From Nageia nagi (Eukaryota > Pinophyta), in assembly GCA_050084985.1 (NCBI GenBank), contig JBITNC010000001.1, forward strand, positions 183,210,001-183,274,000: a stretch of DNA of 64,000 nt, given 5' to 3'. Below, in pieces: positions 1-12,952 of the stretch; within the stretch, counting starts at the first letter, position 1; every line of letters starts with the position of its first letter. A program made the translations under genes and the position numbers. The notes beneath the pieces were generated by a model. That model had not been told where the DNA came from. It saw only the letters and a list, made by a program, of their open reading frames with translations, and searched no databases.

Positions 1-860
1 GGTGTGTTGTGTTGAATAACATTTTGAAAGTTGGATATTATGTTTTGAAAATATTGTTATTGGTCAACTTTAGGTGGGGGTTGAGGTTGAGGTTGTGGAA
101 TGATGAGATTTTCTTGAGATAACCATCAGTTAAATATTTCTTGTACTTATTTGATATTCTTTTGAAAATTAATAAAATCAATATTTGGTTATATTTCCTC
201 CAAAATTGGGGCTTGTTTGGATGGTTGATGTGTTTTAAACATTGTATCTTAGGTGGTAGATAGTTTACATTCTTGAGATGAAAACCAACCTTGGCCAATA
301 TTTTGTGCAATAAGTATTTTGGTTGGATTAAGATCACTTTGTGATATGGTTGGTTGATGGATCTTCTTTTGAATGTTATCCATCATCTCTTGGTACCAAT
401 ATTTTTCATTAATATCTTTTTTATTAATTTTTGGAGGGGATAAAGATGTATTAATAGAAGCTTATGTTACACTCCCACTCATGATGGCACTATTGTAGTT
501 ACCAAACTAAACCATAATATCTCTTGGCATTCCATATAGTTTTGGAGAAGCTTGTGGAATGGGACCACTTGAGTTGTGAAATTCCTCTGTAACTCTTACC
601 ATTTGTTTAGGTGTAAGATGTTGAAAGGTTTATAGTACCTTGTGAAACTCAATGGACTAATTTTTCACACTCTTTATTGGATCATATTTTGCCTCACTTT
701 ACTCTTTTGTTTCTTTTTAACCCTTATTTCCACCATTGCTATAATGGAATCCTCATACAAAATTGGATCTTTAGAAAGATCAGGCTCCATTATAACACAA
801 CTACAATGTAGAACTTTTATAACTATGAGTACAATGGAAATGAAAGTATAAACAAGAATA
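1..860 (-). pseudogene. Degenerate gag-like remnant
   Basis: Reading the minus strand from about 860 down to 1 gives a mostly open, protein-like frame with scattered stops. A recognisable stretch (KQMVRVTEEFHNSSGPIPQ, near 560-630) is followed by a Pro/Gln-rich, low-complexity tail near 80-110. The style resembles the N-terminal, non-conserved part of plant retrotransposon Gag proteins, but I see no zinc knuckle and no enzyme motif, so the family is not certain. The window edge truncates it. A possible primer site on the same strand (TGGTATCA near 1391-1398) would fit an element whose 5' LTR lies to the right, but I could not pair that LTR. Confidence 0.35.
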
Positions 861-3517
861 GAAAAAATGCTTATGGTATTTTCAAAAACATTATTTTTTT
901 TTTAATTTGGTGCAAGTTTAAAACAAACACTTAAGATGATATGTAAGCTCTATATGAAGATATCAATTATTTGAGATAGCAATTTTTATTTATTTTCTCT
1001 AGTTTTTTCTTTATTCAACTAGACACTTATCCTTTTAGTTTTGATAGATTTTAATGCAAATTATTCATACTAACACAAAATTATTTAAATTACCCTAAAA
1101 ATGATTATATTAAAGTGTCAAAAAGATAAGTATCAATATCTAGTTGTGTAGAACATTTTTCAAGGATCCTTAGGTACCTCTATAGGAAGCTATACCAAAT
1201 AGAGGGGGCTCCCCCTTCAGTTTTCATCTCCAAGTATGGGTTAGGTCATGGTAATAATGTACATGTGCCCTAGTAACTCTCTAGGATTATGATTTACTTT
1301 AGTACAAAAAGTAAATATGATATGCAATTAACATGAAGTGTACACTACTCCCTCAACAATGGTGATAATCCCTTCCCAAGTATGCTTTTTTGATACCATT
1401 TTTCTGTTTAAAATGAGTGAAGCAAAGAAATAATTTTATATACAATAAAGAGAAATAAATTCCTAATAAGCCAATAAACCTTGATTTAAGATATGAATTT
1501 TAAGTTCAAAGTGAATTTCTTTTGTATGTAATAATACCCACATGGATGAATACAATTGTTTGCTACTACACAACATAATATAAGGCAAGCCTAGGATGCA
1601 TCAAGCAACAAAATGGTATGAACAATGTATCAAAAGGAATTCAAATTCTTACCCAATAAATATTGTTCCCTCTTGCTCCAAGTCTAAAGCCAAGTAGGTT
1701 ACAAGTCCCTCCCAAAATGGGAGATCTTTAAACAAACTAAAACTAATCACCAAGGAAGCTAAGCAAAAAATGAAAATAATAATGGATGCACACCCTATCA
1801 TGAGTGCAAACATATCCTGTACAACATTACACCACTATGTTTGGTTGTGACAAGCCAAAAAAATACACCCTATTATAAAATTTTTACTAAAAATTAAAAA
1901 GTTGAATTTAACTGGTCCTACTTGCAGTTGGAACCACATCTTAAATAAGTTTGGAGTGAGAAAAATAGGTCTTTATTTCTAAGTGAGGTCTAAACTACAT
2001 CTTGTCTATTTTTTTTAGCAAAATAGGCTTCTATTCAAGGGTGCAATTCATTTGGGGTCAGTTTTAGGGCTCAAAATGAACCAGTTTTGGGGTACAATGC
2101 AACTAGGGGTTAGGTGTAGTGCACTTGGGGATCTAGGACCTAGGTGTAGTGCATTTAGTTAAAGTGTATTCTAAGCTCTAGAATAAGTCTAAAACCTTCT
2201 TGAAACTTCTTGGTTCTATTTCTAGGCATAATGTGACTATTACCAGGTACACTTTTGACTATTATTAGGCCAAAATTGGTAGATCAGAGCTATAATGTAT
2301 GTTTAAGCTAATATGTATTCAAACAATAATTCTAATGATGGAAATATAAGATATCATGATTTTACCCTAAACATCATATTACATGCATACAATTTGATGG
2401 AAGATATAAGAGATAGGTCTTCCCAAGCTTCTCCATGGTTGTATTACCTTCAAGCCCTACAAAAACCTTGAATATGTGAAATACATATAATAATGCAATA
2501 ATTCAACAATAGAAATTACATAAAGATGTTACCTCATGAATGTGAATGCAAGATTTGATGAACTTGATGGATATTTATGGTGAAAAACCTTGAATCCTTA
2601 AAAAACCTATCTCAAACCCTAGCAATGATCTTGGACCAACAATTGTGAGAGTCAAAATCATAAGAGAGTATGTGAGAAAATGAATTAGGATCCATTTTCT
2701 AATTTTTCATTTAGTTATATACCTCTTGAGTGAACTTAAGTTATTTAGGTTAGATGCCCACTTTTGCTTATATTTGTGTTTTAAGTCAATTTTTGGTCTA
2801 ATTTAATATTTTGAGTAGAGTTTGACTTTACACAATAAACATTAAGAATAATCAAAAAATACATTACAACATGTTAATTTCATAAAAAATATATCTACTC
2901 AAAAAAAATTATTTTTCAATGTCTATAATGGCTCTATTTAATAAACTATAAAAATTGACAAGTTCATGATACATATTACTTTGACATGAAATAATCAAAA
3001 GTATACAATTTTACTTAAAATTTTGGTGCATGATTATGATTTATACATTTCTCAACATGATGACCAAGAAAGATCAAAACTCAAAAATGAAAATTAATTT
3101 TGGAATTTTTGTATTGTATATTTTTATGATTTTTTTTTACTTTTTCTTTATTTGTAGCCACTTATAAATCAATATCATAGAAACCATGATACTTTTCTTA
3201 ATCGCTTTGATGCATATTTTGATATTATTATGACTATCAAGTTTTACTTATTTGCTTAGGTTTATTAATCAGGTTTAATATGATAAACTAAAATATTTAG
3301 TCTCTTCTAATTAGTTTTTAGCATTGTTATGACTTAGTAATATTACTTAGTCGTGTTCAATTTAAGCTCAAATGAAATGCAACATACATGGGACATTAGT
3401 TACATTGAGGTACATTTTAATATCAATATGATTAAAGAAATTACGTAATTGGTTTCAATGTCATTACAAATTTATAAAATGACTTAATCATTTTAAGGTT
3501 AGTATTTAGGCTAGTGT
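861..3517. other. AT-rich sequence without a recognisable gene
   Basis: No frame here looks coding. The stretch is AT-rich with many short A/T runs, and contains a small palindrome (gggggctccccc near 1204). It probably consists of old LTR or untranslated retroelement sequence. A TG start near 1405, just beside a primer-site-like TGGTATCA on the minus strand, could mark an LTR edge, but no partner copy is visible in the window. Confidence 0.4.
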
Positions 3518-4250
3518 TGTAGACACCCAAAAATGACTCTTCTTTTGATAAAAGAAAAGGAAAAAAATAAAATAATATTAAAACATTTACCATAGTCTAC
3601 CAATTGCCAGCATCCAACATTAATTATTGGCAACTCAAGTAAGATACAAACATTTGATACCTGGATGCCAAAGACTCTATAATTGGAAAAAGAAAAATAA
3701 AAATGGAAACTCCTAAAGCATCTTGGGAAGAAAGAAGGGGATAACGGATGATTCATCATCCATCCCATCCATCTATAACTAAAGCCTTCTACAATGAAGA
3801 AGGGTGACCTAGTTTGAATGCAAAGTTACTCTATTGGAAAAAAATTCAAATTTATTGATTTAAGTGCATTATTATTTTACATTTTTACATGCTTGTTGAT
3901 GTTCAGTATTATGCTTATTTTATGATATGAATAGGTATGTTTGATGTCTTTATTTTTCACATGTGTGTAGTGTCCATACGTGCAGAGCAAGAAAATTGAT
4001 TGGTGATATTAGTACAAAGCATAAGAAAGAGAAATTCAAACTTCTTCCAAGTCTTCAAAGATATTTTCAAGGATTGCAAATGTTGTAAATAGGCCTATAA
4101 TATTATTTTGTTAAAAATCCTTTTGCAAGGAAATAAATCAAAATAGATTTTTCATTGTATCATTATGGTTTATTCATGAGTAATAAAGAGACTTTTGGTC
4201 ATGACATGTCTTTTATTGTTTACTAATAGTGTTACTTTTTTAGTACAACA
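3518..4250 (+). repeat. 5' LTR of element C
   Basis: The 733-bp LTR begins tgtagacacccaaaaatgac and ends acaaca, with TG...CA termini. Inverted relatives are the two LTRs of element B (15975-17000 and 45260-46049), which start with the same terminal motif when read on the minus strand. The five bases before it are agtgt, the expected left target-site copy. The matching 3' LTR is not in the window, so the TSD cannot be checked. Confidence 0.8.
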
Positions 4251-4270
4251 TTATAGCACTAGAAGGAGGG
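4251..4270 (+). promoter_or_regulatory. Primer-binding site region of element C
   Basis: Directly after the LTR the sequence is ttatagcactagaaggaggg. Element B has ttttgtcactagaaggaggg at the same place on the minus strand. The shared core suggests one primer-binding site that has decayed in both copies. I cannot name the tRNA with confidence. Confidence 0.5.
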
Positions 4271-5929
4271 ACTTTTGCATGCAAACAACATCAGTAATAA
4301 AATGTAGAGGATTTTCTATATCTTTATGTTTATTTTTATGGTTTGTGTGATGGGTAGTGAAGCTAATTTTATTTTGTATATTATGAATTTTTCTAGGTTT
4401 GAGTTGTATAATCACTAGGGATTGGATATCAAACATTGATGATTGGTCTAAGATGTCAACAATTGGGTTAAAATGCTAGCGATCCAAAATAAAGGTCAAA
4501 TTTTTATTCTTATCAATATCATAAGCACAACTTACAAATTAAGACCAAGAATGAAAATAAACTCTTTATTTGTGATCCTTATGCTTAGAATGCATGTAAG
4601 AGAGGGTATTTAATATCAAAAATAAGATGCATTATTTTTTATATATTTATTCATTTAAGTTCTAAAATGGTATTTAGTTATTATTCATTTGGTAATGGAT
4701 TGTATAAACAAGCAAACCCATTCACTTAATATTTTTCTATCTTGTCCATTTATGCTCTCCCTTTGAGCTAAAAAGTAATCTAAGGTGACCAGAATGGATG
4801 TGATAGAAAAAGGATAAATGAACTTTTGCTTTTTCAGTTTATCACATTACTTTGGTAAATGAATCTGCACCAATTTACTTCCACATTTGGAAGGGGTAAT
4901 TAATCATCATTAATATCAAAATGAATTTATGTTTAATTAATTAGGTTTAAGGTATATTAGGATACATTAAATTGATTAATGAATCTAGTGGCTATTTTTA
5001 ATACATTAATACTCTTATTTTTCTACCTTACCATGTCAAAAGGTAATCAAAGGATTATGAATCATAATGAGGAGAAATGAACTTGCATTCAAGGAAATTT
5101 ACTCACATTAATAGCTTATTGCTTATATTCCCTTACCACACCAAAAGGAGATTGAAAGATATTGTGACTCATAAGAAGAGACAATAAACCACATCTTAAT
5201 ATTTCCTTTGGTTAATGAATCTCATTAAAAGGTAATGAATCTAATGATATATTTAGATCAACTTATTCATTAATTAAAATAGTGTTTGAATCACATTAAA
5301 AAAGGATTAATTAATGGACATGTATGATTGGGAGGGTTAAAACTTGCATCCATGAGTACTTTATTTCTGTTAAATGCATGATTATGAGACCTATTAAAAT
5401 GAAAATCCATGAGTTGGAGGTAATTACCAACCATTGATTATTATTCTCATATGTTCCCACTGATAAAATATTATGAGCCTTAGAGCCAAATCCTAGATTT
5501 GTTACTTTCTATCAAAAAAATATAAAAAAGAGGGCTATACTTGGATTTCATCACCAAGATAGTTCTTAATGGCATTCATTGAGCCCATTTCACTAATAGG
5601 ACTAATTTAAGCACCATGTTGTTACTTAGCCCTAGATTTCCTAATAGGATTACCAGCCTACCTTGCTTAAACACTTGAGTAGACAAAATAATTTAGAAAA
5701 ATTAAAAATATTAAAATGTATAATTCATATTGCTCATATTAAAAGGATTAATTTAATATGCCAAAAGCTAGAAAAAGATAATCACACCAAAAAGTAAGTA
5801 TCCATGTAGGCTATTTGTGTATTTAATTATTTTTTCATAAACATAAATCCAAAAGATAAATAATAGAATTACTATATTCGATGTTTGATTTTTTTATAGT
5901 TTGGTAAAAGAGAAAAAAAATAAAAAACC
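4271..5929 (+). other. Leader of element C
   Basis: This 1.66-kb stretch between primer site and gag has no convincing reading frame. It aligns by eye, inverted, with 43561-45239 of element B, including shared phrases around 4740-4900 and 5540-5650, so it is true internal sequence of the family and not a later insertion. Long untranslated leaders are common in Tat-type elements. Confidence 0.6.
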
Positions 5930-8760
5930 AAAATAAGGTGGTTAATACTCGATCTCAAATAGCTCATCAAGAGAAATATCCATATTATGAAAACTATTTA
6001 GAAGAATGAGAGAGTCGTAGATCTAGTAGGAATAATTTTGAGAAGATAAACTCCTTGATAAATAAATTTAGTTTAATTAAATCCTATTGATCATGATTTA
6101 GATATAGTTAGACAAGTTCCAACATAATTAATAATCCCTCATTCTTATCATGCTCATAGTATTCCTTTAGATCTAAAATATTTAGCAGAAGAAACACAAT
6201 CAATTGATGATGTGGAAGAGATTGTAGTAAGAAGCATACCTCATTAACAAACTCATTTAGTTGATACCATTATTTAAAGAGGTCATTTTATACCTAAGTA
6301 TGATCATGTCATATATTATTTACCAGATGGAAATATAATTCAATTTTATATAAGAAGATACAATTATACTCCCTCTAGCCTATCTAGGTAGATAGAATAA
6401 TTCGATGATCAAATCTCTATACATACAACTACTCCTATGCCAAAATCAAGAGATCATTCTAGATTTTATAATAATCTATTACATTTTAAAATTAAATGCA
6501 TTGACTCCTTTGTCAAGTCATAGAACATCTAGATAAGGGTATAAGGTAAGAGATAATCATGACCTTACAAGGTTTAGGTTGAAAGGAATACCTCCCTATG
6601 TGCATAAAAAAGAAAATCCACCCCAAAATAATATACAACACCAACCATAATGAAAAATGGTTTTGTATAATCAAGGTGCACAATAACAAATAAAACCTAT
6701 GGGATTTACCCAAAAACCATTATTGCAAGCATAAATAATGCTCAATGTACAACAAAATAAAGCACCAATAATGTAACCTAATAAGAAAAATATTCAAATC
6801 CAATATGGACCTAATCAAATAATGGGAAGAGATAGAAAAGGACAACCTAGGATATGATCTCTATCACCATAAGGTCATGGAGTGTATAAATATCAAAATT
6901 CTTATCTGATTAAGAGAAAATAAGCTTCACTTAGAAATTAAAAAAATGAGCTTCAAAAGTATCATTTCCCTCTACCTAAAAATAAAAGATAACTACACTA
7001 TCCCCCTAAATTACCACCACCTTAACAACAATTACAATAACAAACATCTCAACTATCATCACACCAACCTCCACCACCTTACCAACCATATGATCGACCT
7101 TACTATGATTCCTAAACACCTTCCAAACAAATATATGAATCATTCCTAAGGTATGAAAAAAGAGTGGATCATAGAAATGGTGAATATATCATGTATCAAA
7201 ATCAACTAGAAGAAAAGGATGATCTTTGAAAAAGGTTGATGAAAATTGAAAAAGAGCTATGTTTGGAAAGTATGTTAGAAATTGTAATGTAATATTTCTC
7301 TTTAATGTAAATTCTCTTAATGCTTTAAGGTATTTAAATACTTTAAGTATTAATATAATAAATATACAAATACCTTTAACCTTAACCTTGGGTAAAAGGA
7401 AGGTTAAAGGGTGGGATTCTTCTTATAAATAGAGAGGTACCCCTATCATTATGTAACTTGATCAAGCATGGTAGTACTTGTCTTGTAGAGTTGTAGGAAT
7501 GCTCTTGTAATAAGTAATAGAATGATAGTTCAAAGTGGATGTACTCCTAAGAAATGGAGGAACCAATATACATGGTATGTTATTTTTCATGTGATTGATT
7601 ATTACTTTGCTAAAAAGATGAATGTTAGATTTATTGGAGAAGATTCAATGTGATCTTGGCTTATGTAGTCCTTAAATTCCATCAAAGTAAACAAAAGGTA
7701 TCATATGAAATAATTTGGAATGATTTTATTCATCCAAATGTTCCCAAAAAAGAGATTCTTTTCAAATTTGAGATTCCAAAAATTGAATTATTTAATATAA
7801 AGGAAGATCCTAGAGAACATATTATATGGTTTAAGTATTCAAGTTATTTTATTGGCAATGATGATGCATTAATATTATGTATCTTTATAATGATACTTTT
7901 TGTACAAGCAATGGATTGGTACAACAACTTAATAGAATATAGAATTCATTCATATGATTAGTTGGTAAATTTATTCTTAAAACATTTTAGAATCAATATT
8001 AAATATGAAATCTTTATTACTAATCTTATAAGATTACAATAATTCCAAGATGAATCAGTTACTAATTTTATCTCAAGATGGAGGATAATATTGATAAGCA
8101 TGTCTTATACTCTACCTTAATAAGAGTTGGTCAAAATGTTTAGACAAAGTTGTTTAAGGCCTATTGCTAGTAACTTATTGATTCAACAACATAATATATT
8201 TGAAGTAGCTATCTCTCAATTAGTCATAATAAAAAAGGTTAAGATTCAATATGGCAAGATAAAATGGAAGAAAAAATAACCTTATGCTAAGAGAAAAAAT
8301 CAAGTAGAAAAAAAAAGTAAACCACCATCAGCTAACAAAGTTTCTATCACCAAAGAGGAAAAACTAAATCCTCCACAAAATGAGGAAAATGATTCTAAAC
8401 CATAAAGAAAGTTTACACCTTTGTTAGAATCTCTTTATGATATTCTAAGGAATCTTTGTGATCATCAAGTTATTACATTACCAAATATAAGACTTGAACA
8501 TCTTGATGCTAAAAATAATAGATGGTATAATGAAAATTAATTCTATCATTTATATCACCAAAAAGGTCATGATATAAATATATGTAAAACTTTACAACAC
8601 AAGATTTAAAATCTAATTTATCAAGGAAAATTGGAAGTTAATAATCTTCTAGCTATCCCTAATCAAAATTTGGAAATTTATCAAAACCCTCTTCCTCAAC
8701 ATCAAGCTAATAATTTTCATTACATTTGTTAGAGAACCAAGCAACACACAATTGGAGTTA
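5930..8760 (+). pseudogene. gag of element C, interrupted
   Basis: Degenerate Gag reading frame. The N-terminal part (from about 5930) shares the phrase ENYLEE with element B. The capsid-like part follows at 7690-8250 (for example EIPKIELFNIKEDPREHIIW and a later DESVTNFISRW). A knuckle-like motif YHQKGH...C...L lies near 8540-8600. In Tat and related plant elements this HQ.GH.T..C..L pattern closes Gag. A solo LTR (7273-7684) sits inside the frame; B has the uninterrupted sequence near 42,235-42,265. Several stops correspond to Gln codons in B (for example SYD-stop-LVN and TLP-stop-EEL, where B reads SQEEL). The product would have formed virus-like particles in the cytoplasm. It cannot be functional now. 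Confidence 0.7.
7273..7684 (+). mobile_element. Solo LTR, 412 bp, inside gag of element C
   Basis: The insert starts tgttagaaattgtaatg and ends attccatca, with perfect 5-bp target-site copies aagta on both sides (7268-7272 and 7685-7689). The orthologous position in element B is uninterrupted. A TATA-like cttataaatagagagg near 7422-7436 gives the orientation. There is no internal region, so this is a solo LTR left by recombination between two LTRs. The TGTTAGAAATT start is typical of Copia-type LTRs, which is a guess at class. A related partial copy begins at 54269. Confidence 0.85.
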
Positions 8761-9099
8761 TGAAAACTAAAAATTCATAGGAATGATAAATATTACTAAA
8801 AGAGTTCAAAAGATACAAGGAAGACATAATGTTATTACAGATAATTAACTAGATGAGATTGTTGTGCAACCCAACATTCCTAGACCTCAACCTCTCAAGG
8901 TCTCAATTAAAGGAGCTCTACATCAATAATTAAAAAATTCGCAAGTGAAAATGTATCTATTTGAGTTACTACAATAATATAAGAACCATAAACATGTAAT
9001 GAACCAATTATTACAAATAATTGATTTGGATATAAATGATCCTAAAAGCTTTATGTCTTTTGTAGGAAACATCAAAACAAGTTAAAAATTCATTATTAT

Positions 9100-9480
9100 G
9101 TTCTATGATTATAAAGTTTAACATTCAAACAAGGTATATGGTCAAGATCCACCTTTACATATCATAGTTAAGGTAGATGGAAAAGGTTTCAAAATAATAT
9201 TGATTGATAGAGGTTCAATAATAAACATTATTCAACAACTGCATATAAGAAATTGAATCTTCTATTTTCACATATTTATGCATCAAACCTATAAATAAAA
9301 TAAGTTAATGATGCTTTATGTTGAATAATGGGTATCACTTGCATTACCTATCATTGTAGGATCTAAACTAGTGCAAACACTATTGTACATAATCAAGGGA
9401 GACATAACCCAATATAACATCATTTTGGGGAGACCTTAGATTAGGGGTATACAATGTATTCCATCAACATATCATAATTG
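9100..9480 (+). pseudogene. Aspartic protease region of element C
   Basis: Several frames together read as a retropepsin of Tat type: a stretch like VKVDGKGFKIILIDRGS near 9165-9215 corresponds to VKVDRKDFKRILIDEGS in B, and a degraded ILLGRPW-like end lies near 9420-9440. The catalytic triplet, normally D-S/T-G, reads D-R-G here and D-E-G in B, so the usual Ser/Thr is not seen in either copy. The region lies between gag and RT as expected for polyprotein order. Stops and frameshifts make it non-functional. Confidence 0.6.
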
Positions 9481-10209
9481 TTTAAAGTATATCCATAAGG
9501 GTGTAGTTTATTTTGTACCTAGATATGAAAATACATATTCACATTGTAATAGTGCATACTTACCTTAGGATGTAGCTCTACTTTCTACTTATTATTTTAC
9601 AACACTAATACCAATAGAAAGAACATCAATTTCTGGGGTGGGAAAAAATAATTCTTCTTTTAGTGATTTAAAATAATAACATGCTATAATTCAAGAATCA
9701 TCTAAAATTCAACAAAATATTAAGGATGATTCACTACCAAAGATAGAACCCAAATCATAAGAAAAATGTACTAGGAAATAAAGAACATGTAAATTGGATG
9801 AATTAAGCAAAGCTTCCTCATAAAAAGTTTCATCTCCTATGGATATACCATTAAAAAGTATTGATTATCAAGAAGATGATAAGTCATTAAATATTTATCT
9901 AGTAATGATAAAACTACTAGATTATTGTATAAGGGAATTTGAAATTGATGATGTTATTTTTAGTATTCCTTCTACTCAAAAAATGGGAATACCAAAGAGC
10001 CTCCCAGTGTAGTGGAGCAATTGGTTCTATTAGGAAAAGTTTCTAATAAAAATCTCTTTGTTTATATAGGTCCTATAGAACCACCTCTTATTTATCTACC
10101 TAAACCACATGAAGACATTTTTTGTAATTCATTAAAATATTTATCACTTACATGAGATCATTTGTCCAAAGATATTTAAATATATGTCAATGGAAGGGAT
10201 GAGGTTTGA
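9481..10209 (+). pseudogene. Protease-RT linker of element C
   Basis: This region matches, inverted, element B at about 39,737-40,470, in particular the stretch around 9900-10150 (B: 39,841-40,107). It is linker sequence between protease and reverse transcriptase with no catalytic motif. Frames are broken by several stops. It ends at the assembly gap. Confidence 0.55.
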
Positions 10210-10309
10210 NNNNNNNNNNNNNNNNNNNNNNNNNNNNNNNNNNNNNNNNNNNNNNNNNNNNNNNNNNNNNNNNNNNNNNNNNNNNNNNNNNNNNNNNNNN
10301 NNNNNNNNN
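10210..10309. other. Assembly gap of 100 N
   Basis: Exactly 100 N characters, the usual placeholder for a gap of unknown length. The flanks match element B at about 39,737 (left side) and 38,412 (right side), so roughly 1.3 kb of RT sequence would be missing if C has no other change there. Confidence 0.95.
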
Positions 10310-10985
10310 GATTATTGGAGCATAATATTTGATTAAACTATAAGAAATGTGTTTTTGGTGTCACCTTGAGAAAACTATTAGGTGTTATTATTTGTATGTG
10401 AGGAATTTAAGTAGATCCTAATAAGATAAAAGTGATAGTAAATATGCTTCCCCCTTTAAATATAAAACAATTACAAAGTTTACAAGGTAAGTTGTAATAC
10501 ATTTTATCTCATAATTATCTAATAAGTTTAAACCTTTCAATAAGTTGTTAAAAAGGGGGATTACATTTTTCTAGGGCAATGAACAACAAGAAGCATTTGA
10601 TGAAATAAAATGGTATCTTTCATCACCTCTAGTTTTAGTCCCACCTATGAAAGGGGAACCATTACTACTTTATACATCTTCTACAGAATTAGCATTGGGA
10701 ACTATGCTTGCTCAAAAAAATGAAAATAATAAAGAATAACCTATTTACTACCTCAATCAAACCATATTCAATTATAAAATTAAGTATGTATACCTAGAAA
10801 AGTTATGTTTAGATGTGGTTTTTGCAACTAAGAAGCTAAGACATTACATGCTAAATCATACCACATATGTAATTGCTAAAGCAAATCCATTGAAATATAT
10901 GATGAATACAACTTACCAAAATACAAGAAAATCTAAATGGATTATGCATTTGAATAAATTTGATTTATAATTCATAAGTTAAAAA
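10310..10985 (+). pseudogene. RT C-terminus and first RNase H of element C
   Basis: After the gap the sequence matches B from its RT end (KKCVFGVTL-like phrase near 10,340-10,370) through the RT connection and the first, Ty3-type RNase H (10,560-10,985). Recognisable pieces are the phrases for LSSPLVL, YYLNQT, and KKLRHYMLNH near 10,830. The RT active site itself would fall in the gap. Stops interrupt the frame. Confidence 0.65.
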
Positions 10986-11354
10986 TTGATCAAATTTCAA
11001 GTCATATCTTATTATCTTGTAGAAGGACCATTATATGATGATGAACTACTCATTATCGAATTACTAGATGAACATGTTTTCAAATTAGATGAGATGGAAA
11101 TTTTTGTTGATATTGAAGAAGATTGGGATATGGTAATATACTTTGATGGATCAAGATGTGAAAAAAATGGAGGTATAGGTGTTGTGTTTGTTACACCTCA
11201 AGGGGTCCCCATACCTTATTCTTTCAAACTTAATTTTCCATGCACAAACAATAATGTTGAAAATAAAGCTTTGATATTAGCCATAAAGATAGCAATGAAT
11301 TTGAAGCTAAGAAAGGTTAAATTCATTGGTGATTTGTTCTTGATTGTAAATTAG
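10986..11354 (+). pseudogene. Archaeal-type RNase H (second RNase H) of element C
   Basis: The 122-codon open stretch contains YFDGS followed by GGIGVVFVTPQGVPIPYSF, then CTNNNVENKALILAIKIA and finally GDLFLIVN. The three acidic positions of RNase H (D in FDGS, E in VENKAL, D in GDLFL) are present. It comes after an ordinary RNase H, so the element has the dual RNase H arrangement known from the Tat lineage of plant Ty3/gypsy elements. B has the same domain at 37464-37778. The fold would remove RNA from the RNA-DNA hybrid during reverse transcription. The parent polyprotein is broken, so this is a relic, although this piece is well preserved. Confidence 0.85.
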
Positions 11355-12887
11355 GTTAAAGGAATTTTTCAATGTAATTTTTATTTACTAAAAAAGTATA
11401 TAAAATTGGTGGATAACCTATTACAATCATTCAAAAAATATGACTTAGAAAAAGAACCAAGGTCAACCAATAGATTTATTGATGCTATGATTTCAATTGA
11501 ATATTTGATACTTGAAAACCCTCATCAACAAACCATTCACATTGAGATAGTATAATTACTCAATCTTCATTAGAAATAGATGGAGTCAAACATGTAGTTC
11601 TCAATATTACAATGAAAGATAAAACTTTATGGCATATCCAACAAGTGAAATTCTAAAGATATGGAATCCTACCTATTAATTTAACAAAATCAACTAGGAA
11701 ATAATTCAAATTAAAATATTCTCATTTTTATATACTAGGGGATGTTCTATATCATAGAGGTTTTTACAAAATATTACTTAGATGCTTAGAATGGATAGAT
11801 TCATAAATCACAATCTTATTTGCACATGATGGATTATATGGAGGGTATTTTAGTGGTCCCATTATAATTAAATGAATAATGTGTATGGATATTATTGGCC
11901 CACCATGGAGTATGATTGCATAGAATATATTAAAAAATATGTTAAATACCAACAACATTCTAATTTGTTTAATCAACCATCACAAAAACTATAGCCCATG
12001 CAATCATTATGGACATTTTCAAGATAGGCATTGGATTTGATAGGTAAAATATCCCCTATTTCATTTGGAGGTCATAAATTTATAATAAAAGCTATAGAAT
12101 ACTTCACAAAATGGGTTGAAGTTATTCCTATGATTTCAACAAAAGGAAAAAAGGTAGCAAAATTCATAGAGCATCATATTATTTATTACTTTAAAATTTC
12201 TACTTAAATTATCATAGATAATGGAAATAATTTCAAGAACAAATAAGTATTAGCTTTATGCAAAGGATATTGTATTCAAATAAGCTTTTCAACACCTTAT
12301 TACCCCCAAGGGAATGGATAAACTAAGGCTATAAATAAAGCTATTCATAATATTCTACTCAAAATAGTTGAAAACTCTCATAGAGATTGGCATGTAAGGA
12401 TTTTGCACACTTTATGGGTTATCACACTAGTATTCAAACTCCAACAGTGGAAACCCCATTTTATCTAATCTATGGGATAGAAGCAATCTTACCTTTAGAA
12501 ATTGAAATCCAATCTTTGTGAATTGCTTTACAAGATTATATCATAGATGAAACAACTCATAAAATGAGATTAGATCAATTATTATTTTATATGAAAGATG
12601 AGTTAATGCATTAGAACACATACACACCTGTCAAAGTCGTATTAAATTAGCTTTTGATAAAAAGTTTAAAATTTGTGAATTCAATATAGGAGACCTAGTA
12701 TTAAAAGAAAATAAAAAAAAATTTACAAATGGAAAGATAACTTTGTGTCAAATTTGTCCCTAATTTGTTATGACCTTACATAATTAAAAGAAAGTTTAGT
12801 TCAAGAGCATATCACTTAGCTGACCTAGAAGGTAGTGAAGAGTGTGAACTAATAAATATCATGCATATTTGCCCCTTTTACAATTAA
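11355..12887 (+). pseudogene. Integrase of element C
   Basis: The zinc-binding region is degraded near 11,800-11,960. The catalytic core reads ALDLIGKISPISFGGHKFI near 12,030-12,080, IIIDNGNNFKNK near 12,210-12,245 and TPYYPQGNG near 12,290-12,320. The first two acidic residues (D in ALDLI, D in DNGNNF) are present. At the third position the expected Glu is replaced by Lys (TKAINKAI), so the enzyme was inactive independently of the stops. The tail ends at a TAA at 12885-12887, where B also ends its pol. Stops include TAG and TAA at positions where Gln is expected. Confidence 0.75.
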
Positions 12888-12952
12888 AATTACTTTATTT
12901 TATTTTTGTATATGTTGTAAATATTTATATAAAGAGAATAAAAAGTTAAAAA

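Noticed and set aside
2590-2650. aaaccctag-like words resembling plant telomere repeats
   Set aside because: Only single copies, with no tandem array.
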